A DNA stretch of 64,000 nucleotides from Desulfobaculum sp044987625 (GCF_044987625.1 NZ_JBJDSB010000001.1:744001-808000); one strand, 5' to 3'. Numbered from the stretch's first letter, positions 36,355 through 47,074 are shown. Translations and numbers: made by a program. Notes: generated by a model not told the origin, from the sequence alone.

Positions 36355-38511
36355 TTACAGCCGCTGGAAGTCGTCGTCCTCACTCTCGCCCTCCATATCC
36401 AACGTGACACCACCCGTAGGCGCGCCGGAGTGCTGGCCCGCCGTTTGGCCCGCGCCCTTCTCAGGCGCGCCGTCCGCTGTTTTGCCCGTGGCGGCGTCCG
36501 GCCCTGAGCGGGACGACTGCTCCCGCTTTTGCGCCGCGCCGCTGGCCACCGCTGCGCGCTGTGCGCCCGCCGTCGTCTGCGCCCTGCCGCCGTGCCTTTC
36601 GGGTGGCGCGAGCCGCGGGGCATGTGCGCCGCCACCATCCACAACAAAGAATCCCATGGCGCTCTGCAACTGTTCCGCCTGCGCGGACAGCTCCTCGGAC
36701 GTGGCGGCCATCTGCTCTGACGCCGCCGCGTTCTGCTGGATAACCTGATCAAGCTGGCTTATGGCCGAACTAATCTGCTCCGCGCCCTGCCGCTGCTCCG
36801 CGCAGGCCGCTGCAATGTCCTGCACCAGTTCTGCGGTGCGCTGGATGTCCGGCACAATGGACGCCAGCTTCTCACCCGCTTCCTCCGCCACATCCACGCT
36901 GGAGCCGGACAGCTCGCTGATTTCCTTGGCCGCCTCGCCGCTGCGCTCCGCCAGCTTGCGCACTTCCGCCGCCACCACGGCAAAGCCCTTGCCGTGCTCC
37001 CCGGCCCGCGCCGCCTCAATGGCCGCATTCAGGGCCAGCAGGTTCGTCTGGCGCGCTATTTCCTCCACAATGCCTATTTTCTCCGCAATCTCACGCATGG
37101 CCCGCACCGTCTGGCGCACCGCCTTGCCGCCCTGCTCCGTCTCCGCCGCGGCCTTGACCACCAGCTCCTCAGTGCGGCGCGCGTGGTCGGCATTCTGGGC
37201 AATGTTGGACGTCATCTGCTCCATGGAAGAGGACACTTCCTGCACGGATGCCGCCTGCTCCGTCGCCCCCTGCGACATATTCTGGGACGAAGCGGACAGC
37301 TCTTCACTGCCCGAGGCCACATGCTCCGTGGCGTTTTGCACGTCCTGCACCACGGTGCGCAGCTTGTCGCCCATGGTCCGCATGGACGCCGCAAGGCGGC
37401 CCACCTCGTCGCGCTGGTCCACGGCCACTGTGGCCGTCAAATCGCCCTGCGCAAAGGACTCGGCAAACCGCGCGCCCTCGCGCAGCGGATTCATGATGCC
37501 GTTGGAAATGATGATCGCCAGCACAAGGCCAAGGGGCAACGCCACAGCGCTCAGCGCTGTTATGCCAATCTGTGTGGTCTGCGCGGCGTCCAGCATCTGC
37601 TGGTCCGTCATAATGCTGCTGGTAATGGTTTTCTGCGCTGTGCCCAGCAGGGTCTGCACCCGTTCCAGGTTCGGACGCGTTACCGTGTTGTACTCCTCCA
37701 ACGCGGCCCGGCGGGCCTGCATCTTTTGCCCATGCCACGCAATGACGCCATCCAGCGCCGCAAGGGTCGCCCGCGCGTGGGGCATAACCTCGTCCGCCAT
37801 GTACTGCTGCGCCTGCGCCACAAGGCCCGCGCCCAGCAAGGCGTTTATCCGCCCCGCCGAGGCATGCAGCGCCGCATGCGGAGCACGCACCGCTTCCAGA
37901 GCCTGCGCAAAGCCCGGATATTCGCCCTCAAGCGCCGCGCATTCCGGCGACGCCATCCACACGCCAAGGGCGCAATGCGAGGGGTCCATCTCCACATCCA
38001 CCTGCCGCGCTCCGGCCAGCAGCGCCGCCTGTACGGCGTTCACCCATTGCAGGTGCTCCGCCTTGCGCGCGTTCAAAAACGCCGCTAGCTGCGGGTCCAC
38101 GTGGCTAAACCGCTTGGCGATGGTCACGGCGGATTCATGCAGGGCGCGGTGCGGGGCCTCCACCTCGGCCAGCGGCCCAGCAAGACCGGGGATGAGCGCC
38201 TCGGCCTTGGCCCGACCTTCACCATAATACCATTTGCCGAATCCGCACAGTGTATGATTAGTCTGCACATCAAGATTGCGCACGGACTCGTCAGTCAGGA
38301 AGGCCGTCACCTTCTCGGCCCATTGCATGTGGTCCACGATGCGCTGGTTCAACTCGCCGCGCAGGGCATTGCCCACAATAACCTGATGTGCGTTGCCGAC
38401 AATCTGGTTCACCCCAAGGATGCCCCAACCGCCCACCAACGCCAGCAATCCAAGCGTCGCCCCAAAGGCAACACCAAACTTGACCCGTAATCCACAATCC
38501 TTCCACGCCAT
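36355..38511 (-). CDS. Methyl-accepting chemoreceptor with two CZB zinc-binding domains
   Basis: A 718-residue chemoreceptor. Membrane helix 1 spans about 10-32 and helix 2 about 310-335, followed by HAMP and the signalling domain with the EIARQTNLLALNAAIEAARAGE-type hairpin tip. Between the helices lie two CZB-like units. Unit 1 has His61, Cys89 (CGFGKWY), His121 and His125; unit 2 has His153, Cys180 (CALGVW), His212 and His216. CZB domains bind zinc and are usually cytoplasmic, while these appear periplasmic. The ATG at 38511 follows GGAGG and places helix 1 normally. Confidence 0.9.
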   Translation of the reverse strand: MAWKDCGLRVKFGVAFGATLGLLALVGGWGILGVNQIVGNAHQVIVGNALRGELNQRIVDHMQWAEKVTAFLTDESVRNLDVQTNHTLCGFGKWYYGEGRAKAEALIPGLAGPLAEVEAPHRALHESAVTIAKRFSHVDPQLAAFLNARKAEHLQWVNAVQAALLAGARQVDVEMDPSHCALGVWMASPECAALEGEYPGFAQALEAVRAPHAALHASAGRINALLGAGLVAQAQQYMADEVMPHARATLAALDGVIAWHGQKMQARRAALEEYNTVTRPNLERVQTLLGTAQKTITSSIMTDQQMLDAAQTTQIGITALSAVALPLGLVLAIIISNGIMNPLREGARFAESFAQGDLTATVAVDQRDEVGRLAASMRTMGDKLRTVVQDVQNATEHVASGSEELSASSQNMSQGATEQAASVQEVSSSMEQMTSNIAQNADHARRTEELVVKAAAETEQGGKAVRQTVRAMREIAEKIGIVEEIARQTNLLALNAAIEAARAGEHGKGFAVVAAEVRKLAERSGEAAKEISELSGSSVDVAEEAGEKLASIVPDIQRTAELVQDIAAACAEQRQGAEQISSAISQLDQVIQQNAAASEQMAATSEELSAQAEQLQSAMGFFVVDGGGAHAPRLAPPERHGGRAQTTAGAQRAAVASGAAQKREQSSRSGPDAATGKTADGAPEKGAGQTAGQHSGAPTGGVTLDMEGESEDDDFQRL

Positions 38512-38722
38512 CCGGCACCTCCGGCTGTCGAAAAGGAGCATTATTGCCACCTCTCCCGGCCGCAGCCGGGCACACCACACATGAAGTATAGCCATAATCT
38601 CCGGCGCGAAGCAACGACGCGCCAAACGTCACGGACAGTTACTGCCGGTGCTCCACGGTATGGAGGTGGGCAACACAGCGTGGCACTGGCGTGCAATATC
38701 CGCCCATGCCGGGCCAAAACAG

Positions 38723-38756
38723 AAAAAGCGCCCCCAGCCGCATGGCTGGGGGCGCT
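38723..38756 (-). terminator. Minus-strand terminator (outer of two)
   Basis: A perfect 13-bp stem, AGCGCCCCCAGCC / GGCTGGGGGCGCT, with a four-base loop and TTTTT on the minus strand. It follows immediately after another minus-strand terminator, although no minus-strand protein gene lies upstream. Confidence 0.75.
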
Positions 38757-38796
38757 AAAAAAAAAGACAGGGCCGCAGCTTTCGCTACGGCCCTGT
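38757..38796 (-). terminator. Minus-strand terminator (inner of two)
   Basis: On the minus strand ACAGGGCCG and CGGCCCTGT form a stem, followed by C and nine T residues. The strength of the signal implies an active transcript arriving from 38.8-39.1 kb on the minus strand. Confidence 0.78.
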
Positions 38797-38935
38797 TACC
38801 GCCGGTTCGGATTCGATTCGCAACACTCCCGACCTGACGGCTTCGCATAGGGAAGGGATACCGTTCAGTGGGGTTTGGGAGGGGTGCCCTAGGCCCACTG
38901 ATTTCGTCTTGACGAGGCCTAATTAATCACACCAA
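38797..38935 (-). ncRNA. Candidate structured small RNA upstream of the tandem terminators
   Basis: The 640-bp gap between the chemoreceptor and the MocR gene holds no supported protein gene. On the minus strand this part can form CAGTGGG/CCCACTG and ACGG/CCGT hairpins and ends at two consecutive strong terminators. It does not match 6S, SRP, RNase P or tmRNA core motifs that I can recognise. The 5' end is not defined. Existence of a transcript is inferred only from the terminators and pairing. Confidence 0.35.
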
Positions 38936-39100
38936 CTGTTACGGCGACAGATACAGATACAAAAAAAATCACCCGGGACAGTTTTTTTCATCCCCGCTTG
39001 GGAAAAAGCGGACACAACCCTGTCACAGCCTCATTTCCAGCGGCAATACGCCCTTGAAATCCGCGCTTGACTTTCTGCCAGATTCCCGCAAACTGCACCC

Positions 39101-39141
39101 AATACAGATACAGATTGCCCAAAATCTGTGCATAACAGATT
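39101..39141 (+). promoter_or_regulatory. Candidate MocR operator
   Basis: ACAGATT at 39110-39116 and AATCTGT at 39123-39129 form a perfect 7-bp inverted repeat with six bases between. Further ACAGAT copies flank it at 39104 and 39135, and the doublet ACAGATACAGATA recurs at about 38947-38959. Direct plus inverted repeats ahead of their own gene are typical of MocR/PdxR autoregulation. The last copy ends about 15 bases before the start codon. Confidence 0.55.
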
Positions 39142-39155
39142 GCCGGAGAGGATAT

Positions 39156-40613
39156 ATGACCGTGCAGACAGAAAGCTGGAAAGAGCAGTTCCGCTACCAA
39201 TCCGTGGAGCAGCACATCATGGGGCTCATCGAGTCCGGCACCCTCAGCCGGGGCGACAAGCTACCCTCGCTGCGGTCGCTCTCGCGCACCATGAACCTGT
39301 CCATCTCCACCATCAGTCAGGCCTATTTGGAACTGGAAAAGAAGGGCGTGGTGGAATCGCGCCCGCGCTCCGGCTTTTATGTCCGCGCGGCCTCGCACCG
39401 TCTGCCCGCGCCCACACGCAGCGAGCAGACCCCGGCAGAGCCAAAGCGTGTCAGCCGCAACAAGCTCATCCTCACCGTGCTGGAGACGGTGGGAAATAAG
39501 GAAATTGTTCCCCTCGGCGTCATCTGCCCCGGCACCGAACTGCTGCCCGGCAAGTCCATGAACCGCATCATGAACCAAGTGCTGCGCGAAGACCCCGGCG
39601 CGCCGCTGGCCTACGAGACCGTCTCCGGCAACCCGGAACTACGCAAGCAACTGGCCTATCAGGGTCTTGAACGCGGCGAGCGATTCCGCCCCGACGACAT
39701 CATGGTCACCAACGGCGCCATCGAGGCCGTCTACATCACCCTGCGCTCGCTCACGCGGCCCGGCGACATCGTCTGTATTCAATCGCCCACGTACTACTGC
39801 TTTCTCCAACTGCTGGAGACCCTTGGCCTGCGTGTGGTGGAGGTGTCCTCCTGCCCCAACTGCGGCATCGCCCCGGCAGAGCTTGCCGAGGTGCTGGACA
39901 AGTACGACATCAGCGCCTGCATCTTCTCGCCCAATTTCAATAATCCCGACGGCAGTCTGACCCCGGACGATGCCAAAAAAGAAATTGTGGATATGCTCGC
40001 CGAGCGGGAGATTCCCCTTGTGGAAGACGACGTGGCGGGCGACCTGCACTTTGGCCCCGAGCGTCCCGGCACCTTCAAGCGCCACGACGAAAAGGGCCTT
40101 GTTGTTCTGTGCTCGTCCTTTTCCAAAACCATCGCCCCCGGCTACCGCGTGGGCTGGATGGTGCCCGGCCGCTTCCGCGACAAGGCCATGGAAATCAAGG
40201 CCACAACCAACGTCTGCGTCGCCAGCCCCAGCCAGATGGCCATTGCCGAATTTCTGCGCCAAGGCCTCTACGAGCGGCACAGCAAGCGCCTGCGCTCCGC
40301 CTTTGCCAAGCAGGCCGACACCATGCACCTACACATGGGCCGCCACTTTCCGCCCGGTACCCGCGTCACCCGCCCCCAAGGCGGCATGGTGCTGTGGGTG
40401 GAACTCCCCGAGTGCGTGGACTCCGTCAAATACTTCTACAAGGCCAAAGCCGCAGGCGTGGGCATCGCCCCAGGCAGCATTTTTTCCACACAGGACAAGT
40501 TCAAGAACTTCATCCGTCTCAGCTGCGGCGGCGCGTGGACGCCGGAAATTGAAAACGGCCTGTCCACCCTCGGCGCCATAGCTTCGGAAATGGTCGCCGA
40601 ACCGGACAAATAA
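39156..40613 (+). CDS. MocR-type GntR regulator with an aminotransferase domain
   Basis: A 485-residue protein. The N-terminal GntR winged helix (SVEQHIMGLIESGTLSRGDKLPSLRSLSRTM) is followed by a fold-type I PLP aminotransferase domain with NFNNPDGSLTP and the lysine site SSFSKTIAPGYRVGW, so PLP binding should be retained. MocR proteins usually regulate PLP, GABA or amino-acid genes by using PLP as ligand. The ATG at 39156 follows GGAGAGG; a 34-residue upstream extension is not supported. The target is unknown apart from probable autoregulation. Confidence 0.92.
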   Translation: MTVQTESWKEQFRYQSVEQHIMGLIESGTLSRGDKLPSLRSLSRTMNLSISTISQAYLELEKKGVVESRPRSGFYVRAASHRLPAPTRSEQTPAEPKRVSRNKLILTVLETVGNKEIVPLGVICPGTELLPGKSMNRIMNQVLREDPGAPLAYETVSGNPELRKQLAYQGLERGERFRPDDIMVTNGAIEAVYITLRSLTRPGDIVCIQSPTYYCFLQLLETLGLRVVEVSSCPNCGIAPAELAEVLDKYDISACIFSPNFNNPDGSLTPDDAKKEIVDMLAEREIPLVEDDVAGDLHFGPERPGTFKRHDEKGLVVLCSSFSKTIAPGYRVGWMVPGRFRDKAMEIKATTNVCVASPSQMAIAEFLRQGLYERHSKRLRSAFAKQADTMHLHMGRHFPPGTRVTRPQGGMVLWVELPECVDSVKYFYKAKAAGVGIAPGSIFSTQDKFKNFIRLSCGGAWTPEIENGLSTLGAIASEMVAEPDK

Positions 40614-40659
40614 CGCGGCCTGCGCGGCGCCGTACGGCCACAGAATCCGCGCCAGCCGT

Positions 40660-40688
40660 TTGACCGAACTGTGCTTTTTCCGTATTCA
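40660..40688 (+). promoter_or_regulatory. Candidate sigma-70 promoter of glnS
   Basis: TTGACC and TATTCA are separated by exactly 17 bases, about 110 bases upstream of the glnS start. It is a match to consensus only. Confidence 0.4.
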
Positions 40689-40799
40689 CGGGCAGCCGAG
40701 CTGCGTGCCACGCGCACCGTGCTGGCCCGGCTTGTCAATTCATGCGATACTAAGGGGTACTCCGCGCCCCTGAACGAATTCATACAGAGGTACCACAAC

Positions 40800-42503
<1,704 letters not shown>

Positions 42504-42524
42504 CCCAGCACCCACACGAAGATA

Positions 42525-42559
42525 AAGGCCGCCCGAGCGTACGCTCCGGGCGGCCTTTT
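42525..42559 (+). terminator. Terminator after glnS
   Basis: AAAGGCCGCCCG and CGGGCGGCCTTTT form a long stem around an inner GAGCGTACGCTC pairing. It ends about 30 bases before element copy C. Confidence 0.88.
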
Positions 42560-42588
42560 GTGTTGGAGAGGAAGAGAGAAAGAAGGGA

Positions 42589-42891
42589 AGAGGGCCTTCG
42601 GCGACTTAAGGAAATAATTTCCTTAAGGATCCTTAGAGTTTTCGGGGCGGAAGCCGCCCCGAAAACAGGGGTGGGCGGGCGGGGTCTTCTGCCTTTTGCC
42701 TTGCCTCATGCAAACAGCCAACAGGGATTCTCACCGCCTTTCACACGGCGCCAAAGCCCCCCCAAAAAATCTCCCCATCCACACGGACGGGAGCCGTCAG
42801 GGGGGACGACCGCCACCTCTACAGGCACCCGGCATGTGCGCACATGGGATTTTTAAGGGCCCACGGCCCTTAAACCTGCGGAGCACAAAAA
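42589..42891 (+). repeat. Structured ~300-nt intergenic element, copy C
   Basis: Hairpins are at 42605-42627, 42638-42666 and 42852-42874. Hairpin 1 has arms CTTAAGGAAAT/ATTTCCTTAAG, so several base pairs differ from copies A and B yet the stem stays perfect. Hairpin 2 has an outer G-C where A and B have A-T. Hairpin 3 has TTTAAGGGCC/GGCCCTTAAA. It lies between convergent glnS and the GGDEF gene, so no promoter role is needed there. Confidence 0.9.
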
Positions 42892-42938
42892 CCCCGGGCA
42901 CACCTCCCATCCCCCGCCAAAGACCCACACAACGCGAC

Positions 42939-43859
42939 CTACGGCAGCACCATGCCTTCGACACGGTTTCTGCCGCCTTCTTTGGCGCGGTAGAGCATTT
43001 TATCGGCGGTATGAACAAGCTCGTCGGCGTTTTTCTCTTGGCTGGGGATGGTCGCGGCGACGCCAACGCTGATGGTGACGACGCTGCCGATCTCGGAATA
43101 TTCGTGCATGATGGATTTGGATTCGATGGCAAGGCGCATGCTTTCGCCAATGATGGAGGCCCCGTCGTAGTCGGTTTCCGGCAGCACGACGACAAACTCT
43201 TCGCCGCCGTAGCGGGCGACGAGGTCATGGGGGCGCTTGAGTTGACCTGCGAGAAGCTTGGCGACCTTGCGCAGACAGTCGTCGCCTGCGGTGTGGCCGT
43301 AGTTGTCGTTGAACCGCTTAAAAAAGTCGATGTCGAGCATGATGATGGACAGAGGCAGCGCACTTCGCAGCGCGCGGCGCCATTCGAGGTCGAGCACTTC
43401 ATCAAAGCGCCGCCTGTTGGGGATGCTGGTGAGGCCGTCAAAGGAGGAGAGGTTCTCCAGAATGTCGGTCTTGCGCTTGAGGTCCAGATGCGTGCGCACG
43501 CGCGCTTTGACGATGGGGATGCTGAAGGGCTTGGTGATGTAGTCCACAGCGCCAAGTTCCAGCCCGCGGGTCTCGTCGCCCTCTTGGTTCATGGCGGTGA
43601 TGAAAATGATGGGGATGCTTTGCGTTGTGGGGCGGGCCTTGAGTTCGCGGCAAACCTGATGGCCGTCCATTCCGGGCATGATGATGTCCAGCAGGATAAG
43701 ATCCGGGCGCGGGTCGGATTCGGCGATTGAGAGCGCGTCCGTCCCATTGGTCGCAACGCTGACGTCATAATCGTCCGAGAGCGCCTCACCCAACATACTG
43801 ATGTTGAATGAGGAGTCGTCTACGATAAGTACCCGTTGCCGCCGCTGCGTGTTGAGCAT
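42939..43859 (-). CDS. Response regulator with GGDEF diguanylate cyclase output
   Basis: A 306-residue protein. The receiver domain (residues 8-125) has VLIVDDS, the phosphoacceptor in LILLDIIMPGMDG and the conserved Lys in DYITKPF. The output domain (about 135-303) has the active GGEEF form of the GGDEF motif and makes cyclic di-GMP. The I-site RxxD is not clear. No sensor kinase is adjacent. The HD-GYP proteins elsewhere in the window would be possible downstream partners. Confidence 0.94.
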   Translation of the reverse strand: MLNTQRRQRVLIVDDSSFNISMLGEALSDDYDVSVATNGTDALSIAESDPRPDLILLDIIMPGMDGHQVCRELKARPTTQSIPIIFITAMNQEGDETRGLELGAVDYITKPFSIPIVKARVRTHLDLKRKTDILENLSSFDGLTSIPNRRRFDEVLDLEWRRALRSALPLSIIMLDIDFFKRFNDNYGHTAGDDCLRKVAKLLAGQLKRPHDLVARYGGEEFVVVLPETDYDGASIIGESMRLAIESKSIMHEYSEIGSVVTISVGVAATIPSQEKNADELVHTADKMLYRAKEGGRNRVEGMVLP

Positions 43860-44134
43860 GCCCCACCTTCTTTCATCTGGTCATTCGACGTGGTGTCATC
43901 CCTCTGGACTCACTGGTGGCCCATCGTTGCACGGTACCACGGGAATTGGCGCAAAGTAAACAATCCGCACGCCGCGCTGCGGGGCGCAAAAAGGGGGAAA
44001 ATTCGCGCCACAACGGCCTGCGTGCCGCACGTTCCCTGCTGACGGAAGGATTTGACGGGGCGCTTCATCCCGCTCTATTCTCACCATATGATGGAGACGC
44101 GCATCATGTGGGTCTCTGGCCGCGAGGAGGACGC

Positions 44135-44497
44135 ATGACCGGACAGTCCAGCATCCTTTCCGCCATCTTGATGGGCATTGTGAGCGTGGACCTCTTTTGC
44201 CGTGCGTGGATGGGGCTGATGACCCTTATCGCCACCGCGGTACTGCGCCACCGCGACGAGATTGCGCGGCAGGAAGCGCTGGCCCGCATGCACCGGGGTG
44301 TCCTGTCGCTCCTCTTTTGCGGCGGCCTGCTTGCCGTCGTCTTCCACCTGTACAGCAATGTGTATGGGCTGGGCACATCGCCCGGTGAATGCCTCGCCTA
44401 CTTGCTGGCGGCCACGGTGCGCATGGTGGTGTTCCTGAAGGACGTCAGCCACCGCGTAGACCGCATGCTCCGCCCCGGCGGCCCGGACCAGCACTAA
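44135..44497 (+). CDS. Small membrane protein of unknown function
   Basis: A 120-residue protein with probably three membrane helices (about 8-30, 52-75 and 85-105) and a short charged C-terminus. The ATG at 44135 follows GAGGAGG; a longer reading to 43916 lacks a ribosome site. No family is recognised. It is divergent from the GGDEF gene and ends at a long hairpin shared with the next, convergent gene. Confidence 0.65.
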   Translation: MTGQSSILSAILMGIVSVDLFCRAWMGLMTLIATAVLRHRDEIARQEALARMHRGVLSLLFCGGLLAVVFHLYSNVYGLGTSPGECLAYLLAATVRMVVFLKDVSHRVDRMLRPGGPDQH

Positions 44498-44520
44498 CTC
44501 CCGCCCACAAACGCGAGAAC

Positions 44521-44578
44521 GCGCAAAGACGCCCCCGCCTCGTCCCGTATTCCGGGGGAGGCGTGGCGTCCTTGCGCG
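44521..44578. terminator. Long imperfect hairpin between convergent genes
   Basis: GCGCAA, GACGCC and CGCCTC on one arm pair with GAGGCG, GGCGTC and TTGCGC on the other, with small bulges. No T run follows on either strand, so it may act as a transcript end stabiliser or a weak terminator. Confidence 0.5.
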
Positions 44579-44614
44579 CTCACGAAACAGGCGCGGCACA
44601 GGGCGGCGCACCGC

Positions 44615-44875
44615 CTAGTCGGGCTGGGGACCGCTCGGCATATAGTCAAAGGTGCTGCGGGCGCCGATATTGGCGTGGCCCACGCACTCGATATCCGTGT
44701 AGTAAAACTCGCCGGTTTCGATGTTCGTTTCATCCACGAAGTCTGCCATCTGGCGCATTTCGGGGATGGCGTTGACCAGCGCCGGGCACGCCACAAAGAC
44801 GACCAACCACGTCACGCCAAGGGCTACGACGAAGGACGTCCACCGCTGGGCAAGGCTCTTGTTTTGCTGTTCCAT
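44615..44875 (-). CDS. Small single-span membrane protein paired with the YeiH-type transporter
   Basis: An 86-residue protein with one helix at about 12-35 and a soluble acidic tail containing EFYYTDIECVGHANIGA. No known family is recognised. It follows the transporter gene on the same strand, separated by 81 bases that include a perfect hairpin. Tight synteny suggests an accessory subunit, but this is inference. Confidence 0.65.
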   Translation of the reverse strand: MEQQNKSLAQRWTSFVVALGVTWLVVFVACPALVNAIPEMRQMADFVDETNIETGEFYYTDIECVGHANIGARSTFDYMPSGPQPD

Positions 44876-44905
44876 TTTTTTCTCTACCTCCTCGTAAAGA
44901 GGGAT

Positions 44906-44930
44906 GGACGGGGGACACTGTCCCCCGTCC
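44906..44930 (-). other. Perfect intercistronic hairpin
   Basis: GGACGGGGGA and TCCCCCGTCC form a perfect 10-bp stem with a five-base loop, located between the transporter gene and the small membrane protein gene. It may act as a partial terminator or protect the upstream message. Confidence 0.6.
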
Positions 44931-44956
44931 GGAGGGGTGGCACAATCAGTTCAGCT

Positions 44957-46699
44957 TTAGATCTTCGCCGTGATTTCGGGGAAGACGAGGTAGAACATGA
45001 TGTACGCCATGGTCAGGGTAAGGATGAGGTTGAGGGACTGGCCGCAGAAGTACAGGATGAGCGGCTTGCCGCCTCGGAAGTAGCCCTTCAGCTCGCGGAA
45101 GTTGGTGGCGAGACCAATGGCCGCGAAGCTCAGGCAGAAGAACCAACCGCGGAAGATCTTACTAAAGCCGCGGATAACGCCCTGGTCGATGAGGGAGAAG
45201 CCTGCATCGGTGCCGAGGCTGGTGTACATGATGGAGAACACGATGGACGCGGACAAAAAGCCCAGCACGAACTTGGGGAAGCGGTGCCAGATTTCAATCC
45301 AGCCGATGGACTTGCCACCAGCTTCGCACTCAACCTTGGTGCACCAGTACACAGCCACACCAAAGGCGGTCACACCGATGAGCACGTTCTGGATCATCTT
45401 AATGGTAGCGGCCACGTAGAGGGCCTTCTCGGACAGGAACGCACCGGCGGCGGCAACGGCGCCCGTGGCGTCGATGGTACCACCCATCCACGCGCCACCA
45501 AGGATGTAGGGCATGCCAGTAGCCTTAATGATGGCAGGCATGACAATCATCATGATGGAGGTGAACACCAGGGACAGACCGATGGAGAGGGTGAGCTCTT
45601 CCTTCTTGGCGCGGCAGGCCGCGGCGGTGGCGATGGCCGCAGAGGTACCGCACACGGACATATCCGCGGAGACAACCATGTTCAGCGTCTTGGAAGGAAT
45701 CTTCAGCACCTTCTGACCGAAGATGTAGGTCGAGATGAGGACGACAGGCGTCACAATCCACGCCACGAAGATGCCGGGCACGCCAATGGCGATAATTTTG
45801 TTGAACAGCACCTCGGCGCCAAGCAGAACCAGACCGGCCTTGATGTAGAACTCAACCTGCAAGGCGGGCTTGACCCACTTCGGGGTGCCGATGGTGTTGG
45901 AGATAAGCATACCAAGGAAAATGGCCCACGCGGCATAACCAATGCCGTAGTGCTTCATCGTGGACTGGTACGACATAAAGTACGCAATAACGCCAAGGGT
46001 AAAGACAAAGCAGAAGCCCTTGAAGAACTTGCCAGCGCTCTCGCCCATGCAGCGCATGCCCACGGAGAACAGCAGGCCAATAACGACCATCAGGCCAATC
46101 AGGGTGGGGAAGCGGTTAAAGGCCTTATGCTTCACCTTCTTCTTGGCGGACTTCATGGAGCCCTTGGCGGCGCGCCACTTTTCAATCTTGTCCTGCGCAA
46201 CCTGATTCAGCTCCGCGCTCTTAAAGCCCACAGCGGCGGCAGCGGCTTCAGCAATCTGCGCCTCGGTGCGCGCCTCTTTGGCGGCCAGCTTGGCGGCCTC
46301 GTACTTGGGCGCGTACTTGGCGTTCATTTCCTTGGCACGCTCGGCGCTCATGTAGAAGCTGTCCAGCGGGTTGCTGGACCACGTGCCGGGCTTGCTGGTC
46401 CACGACTTAATGGTTTTGCCAATGGACGTCTTTTTGCCCTGAACGCCTTCCTTCTTGTCCTGCGCCGTCAGGTACGCCACAGTCTTGAACGGAGCGCGCT
46501 CCGCCTCGGCAGCCATGATGGCGTTGCACTCGGCAAAGGTTTCGTCCATACCCTCAGGGGTATTATTAAAGTAAATCAGCCCACCGATAACGAGCAGGAA
46601 GAAACCAAGCCAAATGGCAAGGTAGTCCTCTTTCTTCCACAGGTCCGACCAGGACGATTGCGCCTGATCCACTACGACGTTGCTACTTGCTTCAGACAT
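44957..46699 (-). CDS. YeiH/UPF0324-family putative sulfate exporter, enlarged form
   Basis: A 580-residue transporter. The C-terminal 360 residues match the YeiH family with about ten helices, including VVSADMSVCGTSAAIATAAA and GGTIDATGAVAAAGAFLSE. The first 200 residues add one helix (about 28-45) and a long hydrophilic segment rich in Ala, Lys and Glu (about 50-190) absent from the usual 350-residue proteins. A role in moving sulfonate, sulfite or sulfate would suit a sulfur-respiring cell but is unproven. AAGGAGGA lies upstream of the ATG at 46699. Confidence 0.82.
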   Translation of the reverse strand: MSEASSNVVVDQAQSSWSDLWKKEDYLAIWLGFFLLVIGGLIYFNNTPEGMDETFAECNAIMAAEAERAPFKTVAYLTAQDKKEGVQGKKTSIGKTIKSWTSKPGTWSSNPLDSFYMSAERAKEMNAKYAPKYEAAKLAAKEARTEAQIAEAAAAAVGFKSAELNQVAQDKIEKWRAAKGSMKSAKKKVKHKAFNRFPTLIGLMVVIGLLFSVGMRCMGESAGKFFKGFCFVFTLGVIAYFMSYQSTMKHYGIGYAAWAIFLGMLISNTIGTPKWVKPALQVEFYIKAGLVLLGAEVLFNKIIAIGVPGIFVAWIVTPVVLISTYIFGQKVLKIPSKTLNMVVSADMSVCGTSAAIATAAACRAKKEELTLSIGLSLVFTSIMMIVMPAIIKATGMPYILGGAWMGGTIDATGAVAAAGAFLSEKALYVAATIKMIQNVLIGVTAFGVAVYWCTKVECEAGGKSIGWIEIWHRFPKFVLGFLSASIVFSIMYTSLGTDAGFSLIDQGVIRGFSKIFRGWFFCLSFAAIGLATNFRELKGYFRGGKPLILYFCGQSLNLILTLTMAYIMFYLVFPEITAKI

Positions 46700-47054
46700 A
46701 AGCCATGAATCCTCCTTAAGATATGTCGCTCAAGGCAAGACCGTGGGGTCAGCACGTTACCGTAGGCAGGGAGAACGGTTGTCCCGGACCCGCTGTCTGC
46801 CCTGAGCGCAGCACTCCCCTTAGAGCAACCATCGTTCCAAAAAGAACAATCGAGGACAACAGCCCGAATTCACTCGCTTTATTCCCTGCATCGTCATTTC
46901 CATCCCTTCCCCAAACTGCTAACTCCAAGCTACACCCTGTAAACCTCAGCCCTCGGAAATTCGCCCCACTGCGCGTCGCACAGCCGACACTTTGCATCCC
47001 AATCACCATCTGCATCACGCAGAGAAACCACCACACTCCGCCCTGCGCAAGGCA

Positions 47055-47074
47055 TGTTATATTCATTTATAACA
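47055..47074. promoter_or_regulatory. AT-rich inverted repeat, possible operator
   Basis: TGTTATA and TATAACA are a perfect 7-bp inverted repeat with six bases between, in a GC-rich genome. It lies about 355 bases upstream of the transporter gene. The rest of 46.7-47.48 kb shows no supported gene; a 156-residue frame there has no family features. Confidence 0.4.

Noticed and set aside
38797..38880. Possible tRNA or tRNA fragment because of a TTCGATTC-like stretch
   Set aside because: No acceptor, D and anticodon arms can be drawn in the right order on either strand.
40733..40752. TTGTCA ... GATACT close to glnS as a promoter
   Set aside because: The two hexamers are only about eight bases apart, too close for a sigma-70 promoter.
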